A DNA stretch of 64,000 nt from Pedobacter jeongneungensis (GCF_000633455.1 NZ_AYMG01000017.1:186001-250000), one strand, 5' to 3'. Shown: positions 43,693 to 52,312, counted from the stretch's first letter. Notes: generated by a model not told the origin, from the sequence alone. Program-made: numbers and translations.

Positions 43693-43768
43693 CGTAGTCA
43701 TCAATCCAGCGCAGACGGGAATCTTAAAGCTTATTGCATTAAGATTCCCAATCGGGTTGGGAATGACG
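43693..43768. repeat. Palindromic repeat element, copy 3 (inverted)
   Basis: Right side carries TTCCCAATCGGGTTGGGAA and GGGAATGACG as in copies 1 and 2, in opposite order; the left side (CAGACGGGAATCTTAA) is more decayed. Confidence 0.65.
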
Positions 43769-43862
43769 ATTCCTCGCAGCCTATCAATTCTCTAAAATCC
43801 AACTGTCATCCATATTTTTTATGAAATAAATTGAAACTCGAAATGATGACCGCGGGATTAAC

Positions 43863-45215
43863 TCAACTTTTCAAAATCTTAGCTTTCTCTGTATCAAATT
43901 CTTCCTGCGATAAAATTCCGGCATCCAACAACTCTTTTAAATCTAATAAAGCCTGTTTTTTAGCAGCCATATCATTTCTTGGAACTTCAGCAGGACTTTC
44001 AGCCGATACTGTACTTGTAGCCTGTGCATTTGAGTTGGCCGCAGGACCATATTTCAACAAGAGCTCGGTTATCTCATTAAAGCCTTTAATATTCGAATAA
44101 TCAATTGCTTTTTGTTCTTTTACATTTACAGTTGATGGATCGGCAGCGTTTTCGAGTAAAAACTTAACCACATCTTTTTTACCGTTTGCAGCTGCATAAT
44201 GTAAAGCTGTGTTTCCGCTTTCATCCTGAATATTAACATTGGCACCTTTTTCCAATAATAATTTCAACATGCTTAAATGACCGCTTTTGGCCGCAACATG
44301 CAACATGCTTTCGCCCCCGTAATTGTAGTTATTATCGAAAGAAAAACTGGCCGAAATGGAAATGTTATTGGCTGTTTCTACCCACTCAAGGTATGAGTAC
44401 ATCGAATCATCATTGCCCGAAAGTGGTTTAGCATAATTTACATCTACACCATTGGCCAAAAATAAATCGACAATTTCTTTCTGGTTATTGGCACAGGCAT
44501 ACCAGATGGGTGATAAACCATTTTTTGAAGAGACAAATACATCTGCACCTTTTTCTACAAGCGTTTTGGTGAGCATCCGGTTGGCATCGTAACAGGCAAG
44601 CAATAGTGCCGATTCGCCAGCGTGGTTAATATGATTGATGTTAGCTCCTTTATCAAGGATCAATTCAACCATTGGGTTGTTTTTAGATTTAACTGCAAAA
44701 ATCAAAGGCGAATCGCCATGTTTATTCGTCGTGTTAATATTGGCGCCAAATTCCAGTAATCTTTGAACCGCTTCTTTATTTCTCCAGGCAGATGCGATAA
44801 GCAGGGGAGTTTCCGCCTCATTATTTTCACTATCCACCTCCAGGCCTTTATCGAGCAGCTTTTCTAAAACTTCAATCTGCCCGTTTTGAGCAGTTAAATG
44901 CAATAGACTATTACCTTTAAGGTCTTTAATATCAACCTTTGCACCTTTATCTAATAGGTATAGCGCTGTTTGTTTCTGTTTTTGTAGGCAGGCAAAATAA
45001 AAAGGTGTTTCACCATCATGGTCCTCATAATCTAAATCTGCACCGCGGTCAATTAAAATTTTAACCAGATCTAAATATCCATGATGTGCAGCATAATGCA
45101 GTGCAGTTCGACCTTTTTCATCCGTATAACCTACTTCTACTTCATTGTTCGCCAATAAAAGTTCGGCTATTTTGCGTTTGCCGCTTTCGCAGGCAATTAT
45201 AAATGACATCGACAT
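43863..45215 (-). CDS. Ankyrin-repeat protein with C-terminal SHOCT domain
   Basis: 450 residues, no signal peptide. Ten or more ankyrin repeats (for example GRTALHYAAHHGYLDLVKIL, GETPFYFACLQKQKQTALYL, GNTALHYAAANGKKDVVKFL) and a final SHOCT motif (LLDLKELLDAGILSQEEFDT). SHOCT ends are typical of oligomerising or membrane-associated bacterial proteins; fusion to ankyrin repeats is uncommon. Three bases after the upstream ankyrin gene, so co-transcribed. Confidence 0.88.
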   Translation of the reverse strand: MSMSFIIACESGKRKIAELLLANNEVEVGYTDEKGRTALHYAAHHGYLDLVKILIDRGADLDYEDHDGETPFYFACLQKQKQTALYLLDKGAKVDIKDLKGNSLLHLTAQNGQIEVLEKLLDKGLEVDSENNEAETPLLIASAWRNKEAVQRLLEFGANINTTNKHGDSPLIFAVKSKNNPMVELILDKGANINHINHAGESALLLACYDANRMLTKTLVEKGADVFVSSKNGLSPIWYACANNQKEIVDLFLANGVDVNYAKPLSGNDDSMYSYLEWVETANNISISASFSFDNNYNYGGESMLHVAAKSGHLSMLKLLLEKGANVNIQDESGNTALHYAAANGKKDVVKFLLENAADPSTVNVKEQKAIDYSNIKGFNEITELLLKYGPAANSNAQATSTVSAESPAEVPRNDMAAKKQALLDLKELLDAGILSQEEFDTEKAKILKS

Positions 45216-45218
45216 ATA

Positions 45219-46421
45219 TTAAGATTGTTTCATTAGCAGTTCAACAGTTTTTATTTTCAGGTTATCATCGGAGGCGAGCATTAAGGCTGTTTGATCCTTA
45301 TCGTTGCTTAGCGTAGTATCTGCTCCGTTTTCGATCAGAAGTTTCACTTTACGATAGGTTTCTTTTGCCTTTTCGGCTTCGTAGTTTACATTGTAGGCAC
45401 AGACTTTATGTAGTAAAGTATTTCCCTGATCATCTGCTCTGTTTATATCTACCTGTCCACTTTCTAAAACAGCCTCTAAAATATTGGCCTGTTTTTCGGC
45501 AATTACATCCAATGGAGTTTTATCTGCACTATACCAGGTGCTGGCTTGGTATAAATCGGCACCATCACCAATCAGTTTTTTTAGGAAGTTGATGCCGCTT
45601 TCACTGTTCGACATCATGCCTACATATTCGAACAGCAGCGTTTCTCCTTTTTTGCTTACCTGATCAAACGCTGGTGTGGCATAATTGCGCAGCGTATCAT
45701 ATATGTTTTCGCTCTGCGAATGAGCCACTGCATAAAAAAAGGCCGAATTTCCTTCACGATCAGTCTGGTTAGGATCTGCTCCATTTTCAAGCAGATGCGC
45801 AATTAGATTTTTCTTATTAAACTTTATTGCGGTAATTAAAGGTGTTTCCTGTACTATATTGCCTTCATTGATATCGATTCCTTCGTTAATGAGGATATCG
45901 ATGTAACCCTTAAGCAGATCGGCAGTTTGTTCATCATTTAGGTTGTAACGGCGAAAACTGCTTTTTACCACCTGGTGGATATAATTTTCTTCTGCATTAT
46001 TTTTAAAATTGGTCGTGCAGCCTGCATCGATACAAGCTTTGATTACGCCTAAACTGACGCCATTTTCGAAGAGATAACCCAATAAGGTTTTCGCATTTAC
46101 TTCATCATTCAGGTTATCGAAGTGTGCTATAAATTCGTTGAAGAAAGCAATGTCTTCATCTTCGTCGCCCAGGTTGTAAATGATACTATGAAAAATACTT
46201 TTGTCAAAATTGTCGAATTCATAAATATCGGTTTCAATGGTTTTATCCTTTACCATCATATTTAGAATTTCATATTGCTTTTCTTTGATAAGTTTGTCGA
46301 AAATCGATGATTTCTGATGATCCTGCAGGTTTTTGGAGAGTTTTTCGCCGTTTTGCATCGAGCTTTTCGCTTCGTCAAATTTTCGGGCATTTAACTGTTG
46401 ATCTAAGGTAGTTTCGGTCAT
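45219..46421 (-). CDS. Ankyrin-repeat protein
   Basis: 400 residues, no signal peptide. Helical N-terminus (about 1-90) followed by degenerate ankyrin repeats (VQETPLITAIKFNKKNLIAH, GNSAFFYAVAHSQSENIYDT, GNTLLHKVCAYNVNYEAEKA). First of a two-gene ankyrin operon. Cytoplasmic protein-binding role presumed; partner unknown. Confidence 0.85.
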   Translation of the reverse strand: MTETTLDQQLNARKFDEAKSSMQNGEKLSKNLQDHQKSSIFDKLIKEKQYEILNMMVKDKTIETDIYEFDNFDKSIFHSIIYNLGDEDEDIAFFNEFIAHFDNLNDEVNAKTLLGYLFENGVSLGVIKACIDAGCTTNFKNNAEENYIHQVVKSSFRRYNLNDEQTADLLKGYIDILINEGIDINEGNIVQETPLITAIKFNKKNLIAHLLENGADPNQTDREGNSAFFYAVAHSQSENIYDTLRNYATPAFDQVSKKGETLLFEYVGMMSNSESGINFLKKLIGDGADLYQASTWYSADKTPLDVIAEKQANILEAVLESGQVDINRADDQGNTLLHKVCAYNVNYEAEKAKETYRKVKLLIENGADTTLSNDKDQTALMLASDDNLKIKTVELLMKQS

Positions 46422-46660
46422 TTCAATTAAAATATTTAATATAGATAGATATATGCGCTTCTCGCTACAAAAGTTTAGCCAAAGAATTTGCGTAATCTAA
46501 AACTATCGGGAATGTTGCAGTGAATCAGAATGATAAAAAATGTCTTTTTAGTTGCTTAGTTTTTGGACAGCAATTGTAGTATTGCAAAGGTTTATTACTT
46601 CCTTCTCTACCTTTTTCAATAAAATCCTATTAAGACACAACTAACTAAAGATTCTTCTGC
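46422..46660. other. Gene-free leader region of the ankyrin operon
   Basis: AT-rich; nothing recognisable beyond the likely promoter region of the divergent ankyrin operon. Confidence 0.4.
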
Positions 46661-46980
46661 CACTCTATGCCGTGGAGGCATGGTACTTTGGAGCGCCAAA
46701 GTACCCAAAGCGCTTTGTCAATCCGGCAATGTGGCTTCTCACCGCCCTGCGCTCATCAAAAAAACAGAGGCACTTCAATTTGTGTTCGATTTGCCTGAAG
46801 CTTTTGAATTATCGTTTACGAACACAAAACCACTGCGTTTCAGGTTTGGTGGTGCCGTTTGTTCTATACTGCAACTGTTTTTTTGATTCTCCTGCCACTT
46901 GGGATTGACGGCGTCCTTCGGTAAGGATTGTAGGTTTTGGATGGAAACCCGCAAATGCCTAACTACTCTTAAATATTTTT
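46660..46980. repeat. GC-rich dispersed-type intergenic element
   Basis: Much richer in G+C than the flanks. Contains a perfect hairpin: GGTACTTTGG (46682-46691) and CCAAAGTACC (46696-46705). Several overlapping open frames without homology signs. Its style (ACGGCGTCCTTCGGTAAGG near 46909) resembles the repeats around 49.95 and 51.02 kb. Confidence 0.6.
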
Positions 46981-47049
46981 CTCTACACTATAGAATAAAA
47001 AATAGGGCATTCGATCAGGTTTAGTATAGGTAGTTTTCTGCTACTATGT

Positions 47050-47170
47050 TGGTTTTCCGTGTCACAGGCCTGAGTTTCTAGCCCTGATCGTAGCGGGCAT
47101 CCCCGATATTTCATCGGGATAAAGCGGAGAGCAGGACTAACTTTAAATATAGCGTGTAGCCCTGCGCTCC
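47050..47170. repeat. GC-rich repeat with ATCGGG hairpin
   Basis: Contains CCCGAT (47102-47107) and ATCGGG (47113-47118) and wording (GTAGCGGGCATCCCCGAT, GCGGAGAGCAGGACTA) related to 49.78-49.85 kb. No gene seen. From 47181 to 47377 is the icd leader. Confidence 0.5.
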
Positions 47171-47377
47171 CAAAAAACAATAGTATGTTATATTATTATT
47201 TCACTATGATAAATATTATGGGTTTTTAATAAATGAATTGCTAATCCAAACCATAAATAACATTACGATGTTCCTTAATTCATTCGATTATTTTATCTTT
47301 AGGCGATTTTAAAAAGATTGGTTTACAAAGCCATAAAGCAATCGGATCGTTAAATAAATAAGCAAAATCAATATAAT

Positions 47378-49597
47378 ATGTCAAATACATCAAAAATTAT
47401 CTACACCAAAACCGATGAGGCGCCAATGTTGGCTACTTATTCACTTTTACCTATCGTACAAGCTTTTACCGCATCAGCAGGTATTGATGTAGAAACCAGA
47501 GATATTTCTTTAGCAGGAAGAATTTTGGCAAACTTTCCTGAGTATTTAAAAGACGACCAAAAAATTGGTGACGCTTTAGCAGAGCTTGGTGCATTGGCAA
47601 CCACTCCAGAGGCAAACATCATCAAATTACCAAATATCTCTGCTTCTATTCCACAATTGGTAGGTGCAATTACTGAGTTACAGGCTCAGGGTTTTGCCAT
47701 TCCTAACTATCCGGATAACGCACAGAGCGACGAAGAAAAAGCAATTAAAGCTAAATATGCAAAAGTTTTAGGTTCGGCAGTAAACCCTGTTTTACGTGAA
47801 GGTAACTCTGACCGTAGGGCGCCTAAAGCGGTTAAAAACTATGCTAAACAAAATCCACACTCAATGGGTAAATGGTCGGCAGATTCTAAAACCAAAGTGG
47901 CCAGCATGACTGAAGGCGATTTTTACGGTTCAGAAAAATCTACCACTGTTGCTGAAGCTGGTCAGTTTAAAATCGAATTTGTAGCTGCCGATGGTACGGT
48001 AACCGAATTGAAAGGTTTATCGCCATTAAAAGCAGGAGAGGTGATTGATAGCTCTGCATTGAGCTTATCGGCATTGAAAACTTTTGTGGCTAAAGAAATT
48101 GCGGAGGCTAAAGCTGAAGGCGTTTTATTATCTGCACACTTAAAAGCGACGATGATGAAAGTGTCTGACCCGATTATTTTTGGTGCCATTGTTGAAGTTT
48201 ATTTCGCAGATGTTTTTACCAAATATGCAGATCTTTTCAAAGAACTAAATATTGATACCCGTAATGGTTTAGGCGATGTTTATGCAAAAATTGCAGGCAA
48301 CCCTAAACAGGCAGAAGTTGAAGCCGCTTTGGCACAGGCAATTGAAAATGGACCAGCTTTAGCCATGGTAAACTCTGATAAAGGAATTACAAACCTACAC
48401 GTACCATCGGATGTGATTGTTGATGCTTCTATGCCGGCAATGATCCGTACATCAGGCCAGATGTGGAACAAAGAAGGTAAACCAGAAGATACGATTGCTT
48501 TAATTCCAGATCGTTCTTATGCTGGTGTGTATACCGCAACCATTGATGACTGTAAAGCACATGGTGCGTTTGATGTAACCACCATTGGTTCGGTACCAAA
48601 CGTAGGTTTAATGGCTCAAAAGGCAGAAGAATATGGTTCACACGATAAAACGTTTCAAGCTACAGGAACAGGAATAATCCGAGTTACTGATGCTGACGGT
48701 AAAGTATTTTTTGATCAGAAAGTAGAAAAAGGTGATATTTTCCGCATGTGCCAGACTAAAGATGCGCCAATTCAGGATTGGGTAAAATTAGCGGTAAACA
48801 GGGCACGCCTATCAGAAACTCCAGCTGTTTTCTGGTTAGATGAGCAAAGAGCGCATGATAGAGAAATCATTGCAAAAGTAAATACTTACTTAAAAGACCA
48901 CGATACTACAGGTTTAGATATCCGTATTTTAGCCCCAATTGAAGCCACTAAATTTACTTTAGAGCGTATCCGTAAAGGTTTAGATACCATTTCGGTTACT
49001 GGTAACGTATTGCGTGATTATTTAACTGATTTATTCCCGATTTTAGAGTTAGGAACTTCAGCGAAAATGCTTTCTATTGTTCCATTAATGAACGGTGGTG
49101 GTTTATTCGAAACCGGTGCAGGTGGTTCTGCCCCTAAACATATTGAGCAATTTATCGAAGAAGGTTATTTACGTTGGGATTCGCTAGGTGAGTTTTTGGC
49201 ACTTCAGGCCTCTTTAGAGCATTTATCTCAAACCCAAAACAATGCAAAAGCACAGGTACTGGCTGATGCTTTGGATGAGGCAAATGCTAAATTCTTGGCA
49301 ACTGATAAATCGCCAGGTAGAAAATTAGGAACGATCGATAACCGTGGTTCTCACTTCTATTTAGCTTTATATTGGGCTGAGGCGTTAGCTGCTCAGAGCA
49401 AAGATGCTGATCTGAAAGCCAGATTTGCACCATTGGCTAAAACTTTGTTAGAAAATGAAGCCAAAATCAACGAGGAATTGATCGGTTCGCAGGGCAAACC
49501 TCAAAACATTGGCGGTTACTACAACCCTAATGATGAGCTGGCAAGCAAAGCCATGCGCCCAAGTGAAACATTAAATACATCTTTGGCTAGTTTATAA
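47378..49597 (+). CDS. icd: Monomeric NADP-dependent isocitrate dehydrogenase
   Basis: 739 residues, full length for the monomeric type (IDH-II). KIIYTKTDEAPMLATYSLLP start, GDLNSDRRAP-like SDRRAPKAVKNYAKQNPHSMG, MATMKVSDPIIFG-type block, TIDDCKAHGAFDVTTIGSVPNVGLMAQKAEEYGSHDKTF and VLRDYLTDLFPILELGTSAKMLSIVPLM are the signatures. Converts isocitrate to 2-oxoglutarate in the TCA cycle. Confidence 0.96.
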   Translation: MSNTSKIIYTKTDEAPMLATYSLLPIVQAFTASAGIDVETRDISLAGRILANFPEYLKDDQKIGDALAELGALATTPEANIIKLPNISASIPQLVGAITELQAQGFAIPNYPDNAQSDEEKAIKAKYAKVLGSAVNPVLREGNSDRRAPKAVKNYAKQNPHSMGKWSADSKTKVASMTEGDFYGSEKSTTVAEAGQFKIEFVAADGTVTELKGLSPLKAGEVIDSSALSLSALKTFVAKEIAEAKAEGVLLSAHLKATMMKVSDPIIFGAIVEVYFADVFTKYADLFKELNIDTRNGLGDVYAKIAGNPKQAEVEAALAQAIENGPALAMVNSDKGITNLHVPSDVIVDASMPAMIRTSGQMWNKEGKPEDTIALIPDRSYAGVYTATIDDCKAHGAFDVTTIGSVPNVGLMAQKAEEYGSHDKTFQATGTGIIRVTDADGKVFFDQKVEKGDIFRMCQTKDAPIQDWVKLAVNRARLSETPAVFWLDEQRAHDREIIAKVNTYLKDHDTTGLDIRILAPIEATKFTLERIRKGLDTISVTGNVLRDYLTDLFPILELGTSAKMLSIVPLMNGGGLFETGAGGSAPKHIEQFIEEGYLRWDSLGEFLALQASLEHLSQTQNNAKAQVLADALDEANAKFLATDKSPGRKLGTIDNRGSHFYLALYWAEALAAQSKDADLKARFAPLAKTLLENEAKINEELIGSQGKPQNIGGYYNPNDELASKAMRPSETLNTSLASL

Positions 49598-49600
49598 GCT

Positions 49601-49645
49601 GAGTTGTCAACTTTAATATGCTTCTGGCATGGAAGTTGACAACTC
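49601..49645. repeat. 13-bp inverted repeat after icd
   Basis: GAGTTGTCAACTT (49601-49613) and its exact inverse at 49633-49645, 19-base loop. Starts 4 bases after the stop codon. No T run follows; may protect the mRNA end. Confidence 0.7.
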
Positions 49646-49656
49646 TTGAAATATTT

Positions 49657-49684
49657 AGCGTCCTGATTTAAAAATCGGGGCGCT
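49657..49684 (+). terminator. icd terminator
   Basis: Stem AGCGTCCTGATTT with AAATCGGGGCGCT (three G-U pairs), then TTTTTTT. Confidence 0.85.
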
Positions 49685-49769
49685 TTTTTTATGATGGGTT
49701 TTTCAGCTTTAATAGTTATTTTGTTAGAAAGTTGATTGCATTTGGAAAGCAGATGCAGAAGCTTTTAGG

Positions 49770-49880
49770 CTGTAGCAGTCCCGCTCCCGCTTCTGCTCCC
49801 GATGAAGGATCGGGAGCATCCCGCTTTGATCGGGTTTAGGTGGATTAGCCAGCAGGTGCTATTTGCGTAGATGTATTCCC
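49770..49880. repeat. GC-rich repeat with GCTCCCGAT hairpin
   Basis: GCTCCCGAT (49795-49803) pairs with ATCGGGAGC (49809-49817). Related in wording to 47050-47170. No gene seen in 49685-50132. Confidence 0.55.
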
Positions 49881-49902
49881 CGGTCTGTGTCCCCACAGAC
49901 CG
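49881..49902. repeat. Boundary hairpin CGGTCTGTG/CACAGACCG, left copy
   Basis: 9-bp perfect arms (49881-49889 and 49894-49902) with loop TCCC. Identical to the right copy at 50356-50377. Together they border duplicated segment 1. Confidence 0.85.
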
Positions 49903-49903
49903 A

Positions 49904-50351
49904 TAGCAGAATGATATACTTTCAAAATGGAAATTTTAGGCATTTTGCCTGCGTGAGGGATAGCAACGGAAAGCCCGCAGCCGTGAGGAACGAATGGTGA
50001 GGACTTGAAGTGTATAGCCCGACCCTTGCGCAGCTTGGGGCACGCCCAAATAATAATAAAATTATATGGCTAAAGAAAAACCTTATCTACACCGCTTTGT
50101 TATAATATTATAAATTATAGGAGACTCATATCATGGTAATTAACGAAAATAAAGGATCGCAGGATAAAATACATAGCACTACAGAAAATAGCGAAATCAA
50201 TAAAGAAAATTTATCGTACGATAAAAATAAAGAGAGTTACGAACTCGATGTAAAAGGAACGGACAGCGAATACGACCACCCGATGGGATATGAAACGGTT
50301 GCTGCGGGTGCAAAGGATGATGATTCTACCTATGATGAGGCAAACCCTTAT
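49904..50351 (+). repeat. Segmental duplication, copy 1
   Basis: About 448 bases that align base for base, with scattered changes and a few small gaps, to 50973-51419. It includes a GC-rich leader (GCGTGAGGGATAGCAACGG, then CGGAAAGCCCGCAGCCGTGA) and the first 73 codons of the acidic protein gene. Both ends stop at the CGGTCTGTG hairpins. Confidence 0.9.
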
Positions 50352-50411
50352 CCCTCGGTCTGTGTCCCCACAGACCGAAAAAAAATAAGAGCAAATACTA
50401 TTTTCGTTTAA
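50133..50411 (+). pseudogene. Truncated copy of the acidic protein gene
   Basis: The first 73 residues match the gene at 51201 except two substitutions (V2 for A, N19 for K). After EANPY the frame runs into the boundary hairpin and ends with an unrelated tail (PSVCVPTDRKKIRANTIFV). The C-terminal 63 residues of the intact gene are lost. An AGGAG box 9-10 bases before the ATG is kept. Its 3' end overlaps the convergent membrane-protein gene by a few codons. Confidence 0.8.
50356..50377. repeat. Boundary hairpin CGGTCTGTG/CACAGACCG, right copy
   Basis: Same arms and loop as 49881-49902. It lies inside the 3' end of the truncated gene, and 20 bases beyond the stop of the convergent membrane protein. 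Confidence 0.85.
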
Positions 50412-50931
50412 TTTGCCTTTTGTTAAATCGCTGCCCATTATCTGGCCAAAAATAAAGGGCGAAAAAGAAAATAGAAGAGACAATGGAGAGAAAGAAGAGC
50501 AAAAATGAAGTGTTGTTGGCATCTTCAGTATTATCATAAATGATTAATCCATCAGCATTGATCTGGTAAACGTTTACATCATCTGATAAAAGACTTTTCT
50601 TTAGTAAAAGATTGAGATTTTTTGAAGTTTTTAAAGCATCATTCACCCCATTCAATTCGTTCCGACTATCGTGAATCATCTCTAATCTTTGGCTAATTTC
50701 AAATGACTGCCCGTCGTTTTTCAGCTTAAACCTTAATACAGCGAACTTAGTGGTATCAACAATGGAAGAACGGCTTCTTTGAACTATTCTTGTTTCAATA
50801 TCAACAGTTGAATAATCTAGGATGCCATTCGTTTCTTTAAGTAAGTTCCTGGAAAAAAGAATGTCAACCAAAAGGTAAATGGCGAAAGTTAAAGTAACGA
50901 AACCTAATATTAAAGGCCTGAGGTTTTTCAA
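50398..50931 (-). CDS. Hypothetical membrane protein with two transmembrane segments
   Basis: 177 residues if the TTG at 50931 is used (a TTG at 50994 or readthrough into the duplicated leader are alternatives; the longer frame to 51084 is repeat-coded and unlikely). TM1 LILGFVTLTFAIYLLVDILF near the start, TM2 FLLFFLSIVSSIFFFALYFW near the end, and a middle soluble domain with a helical stretch (LEMIHDSRNELNGVNDALKT). Basic tail NKRQIKRK. Family not recognised. It is located between the two copies of the duplicated segment. Confidence 0.55.
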   Translation of the reverse strand: MKNLRPLILGFVTLTFAIYLLVDILFSRNLLKETNGILDYSTVDIETRIVQRSRSSIVDTTKFAVLRFKLKNDGQSFEISQRLEMIHDSRNELNGVNDALKTSKNLNLLLKKSLLSDDVNVYQINADGLIIYDNTEDANNTSFLLFFLSIVSSIFFFALYFWPDNGQRFNKRQIKRK

Positions 50932-50972
50932 TGTTTTAGCGTGTTCTTTATTAGCATTTTTGCCGTAAATTA

Positions 50973-51419
50973 AGTAGAATAATATACCTTTCAAAATGAA
51001 ATTTTTTAGACGCTTTGCTGCGTGAGGGATAGAAACGGAAAGCCCGCAGCCGTGAGGAAGGAATGGTGAGGACTTGCAGTGCATAGCCCGACCCTTGCGT
51101 AGCTTGGGGCACGCCCAAATAATAACAAATTCTTTTGCTAAAGAAAAACCTTATTTACACCGCTTTGTTATAACATTATAAATTATAGGAGACCCACACC
51201 ATGGCAATTAACGAAAATAAAGGATCGCAGGATAAAATACATAGCACTACAGAAAAGAGCGAAATCAACAAAGAAAATTTATCGTACGATAAAAATAAAG
51301 AGAGTTACGAACTTGATGTAAAAGGAACGGACAGCGAATACGATCACCCAATGGGTTACGAAACAGTTGCTGCAGGTGCAAAGGATGATGATTCTACTTA
51401 TGATGAGGCAAACCCTTAT
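50973..51419 (+). repeat. Segmental duplication, copy 2
   Basis: Partner of 49904-50351. This copy continues into the complete gene at 51201-51611, so it is probably the parent. Confidence 0.9.
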
Positions 51420-51611
51420 GTAGGCGATGAATATGCCCGGAACGAAGATATAGCCGAAGATAATTTGGAAGAATTAGGCATGCATGTAGATAACGGTGAA
51501 AGTGTAAAGCTGAACCCGGAAGATGAAATTCTAGCCCGTACACCTGAAGATAACCGCGATGACCTGGATGAAGAAGGTTACCCGATTAATGATGCACCTA
51601 ATAATAATTAA
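51201..51611 (+). CDS. Acidic, probably disordered protein
   Basis: 136 residues, strongly acidic and hydrophilic, rich in E, D, N and Y (SYELDVKGTDSEYDHPMGYE, AKDDDSTYDEANPYVGDEYA, NLEELGMHVDNGESVKLNPE). No signal peptide, no hydrophobic core. Preceded by AGGAG, uncommon in this group. Family not recognised; composition would fit a stress or hydration protein. A partial second copy lies at 50133. Confidence 0.65.
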   Translation: MAINENKGSQDKIHSTTEKSEINKENLSYDKNKESYELDVKGTDSEYDHPMGYETVAAGAKDDDSTYDEANPYVGDEYARNEDIAEDNLEELGMHVDNGESVKLNPEDEILARTPEDNRDDLDEEGYPINDAPNNN

Positions 51612-51622
51612 CTAATTATAAT

Positions 51623-51661
51623 AAAAATGGGTTTAGCAGTTTAACTGTTAAGCCCATTTTT
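51623..51661 (+). terminator. Terminator of the acidic protein gene
   Basis: AAAAATGGGTTTA pairs with TTAAGCCCATTTTT (one bulge); T run included. 12 bases after the stop codon. Confidence 0.8.
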
Positions 51662-51720
51662 AATGGCATATACTGCTAAGCCTCTTGTTTTTAGCGCTAA
51701 TTTCTCAAATAAACTATCTC

Positions 51721-52082
51721 GTTAACCTTCAATAGTCCGTGTACTGCAGTTCATTTGGTTGGCAATTTCCTTATAGTTCATTTCTGTTACAGTAAACGTA
51801 AAAATATTTTCTCTCTATCGTTAAAAAAAACTTTTTTATCAGATTGCTTTGTTCCATTACTGATACTTGAAAATACTTTGCTTGCAGCCCAATTTGGGTA
51901 ATAATATCTATTTTAACTAAATGGTTCAGTGCATTCGCCAATACCGCTGGATGTATATTTTTAGCAAATATCCGTGATCACCACTTTTGATCATCTTTAC
52001 AAGGCTATGCTCATCATCTAGCATACTTAAGCCCATAATTAGTACATCGGGATGTATTTCTTTTAACCAGGAGGCCATGGGT
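51721..52082 (-). pseudogene. Decayed NarL/LuxR-type response regulator
   Basis: Minus-strand translation in shifting frames gives receiver pieces (PMASWLKEIHPDVLIMGL, SMLDDEHSLVKMIKSGDHGY then LLK) and a LuxR helix-turn-helix end (TEMNYKEIANQMNCSTRTIE, G, stop at 51721). At least two frameshifts separate the parts, the phosphoacceptor Asp is replaced by Gly (LIMGL for LIMDI) and the first 45 or so residues are missing. Clearly a dead gene. Confidence 0.7.
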
Positions 52083-52099
52083 TTCAAAGCCATTCATTA

Positions 52100-52200
52100 A
52101 CGTGATTACCACCCATTAGGACTATTCTTTTTTTGATGTTATTTAGTCCAATACCTCTGCTTACCGATTTTCTATATTAAAACCTTTGTCATCGTCACTT
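52100..52200 (-). pseudogene. Decayed histidine-kinase C-terminus
   Basis: Minus-strand pieces DDDKGFNIEN and, in another frame, SRGIGLNNIKKRIVLMGG correspond to the G1 and G2 boxes of a NarX-type histidine-kinase ATPase domain. It lies immediately upstream of the response-regulator remnant in the normal kinase-regulator order. The rest of the kinase is gone. Confidence 0.65.
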
Positions 52201-52279
52201 AGCGTAGTACGAACTGCTTATTGTTATTGGTTATAGAATGTTCAGCTGGGAAAGCTAGGGGTATTACCCCGTTTTCAGT

Positions 52280-52312
52280 ATCGTTAAACAACGGTAAATT
52301 TTATCGTTAAAC
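52280..52312. promoter_or_regulatory. Direct and inverted repeats upstream of the cassette
   Basis: ATCGTTAAAC occurs at 52280-52289 and 52303-52312 (23 bp apart), and AACGGTAAA lies between them as an inverted partner of TTTATCGTT. Possible binding site, perhaps for the lost two-component system. From here to 52432 is the probable leader of the cassette. Confidence 0.35.

Noticed and set aside
46672..46908. Overlapping plus-strand frames of 78 and 68 codons
   Set aside because: They lie in a GC-rich repeat element and have no protein-like pattern.
50935..51084. N-terminal 50 codons of the long frame of the membrane protein gene
   Set aside because: They are coded by the duplicated GC-rich leader and read as non-protein (HCKSSPFLPHGCGLS).
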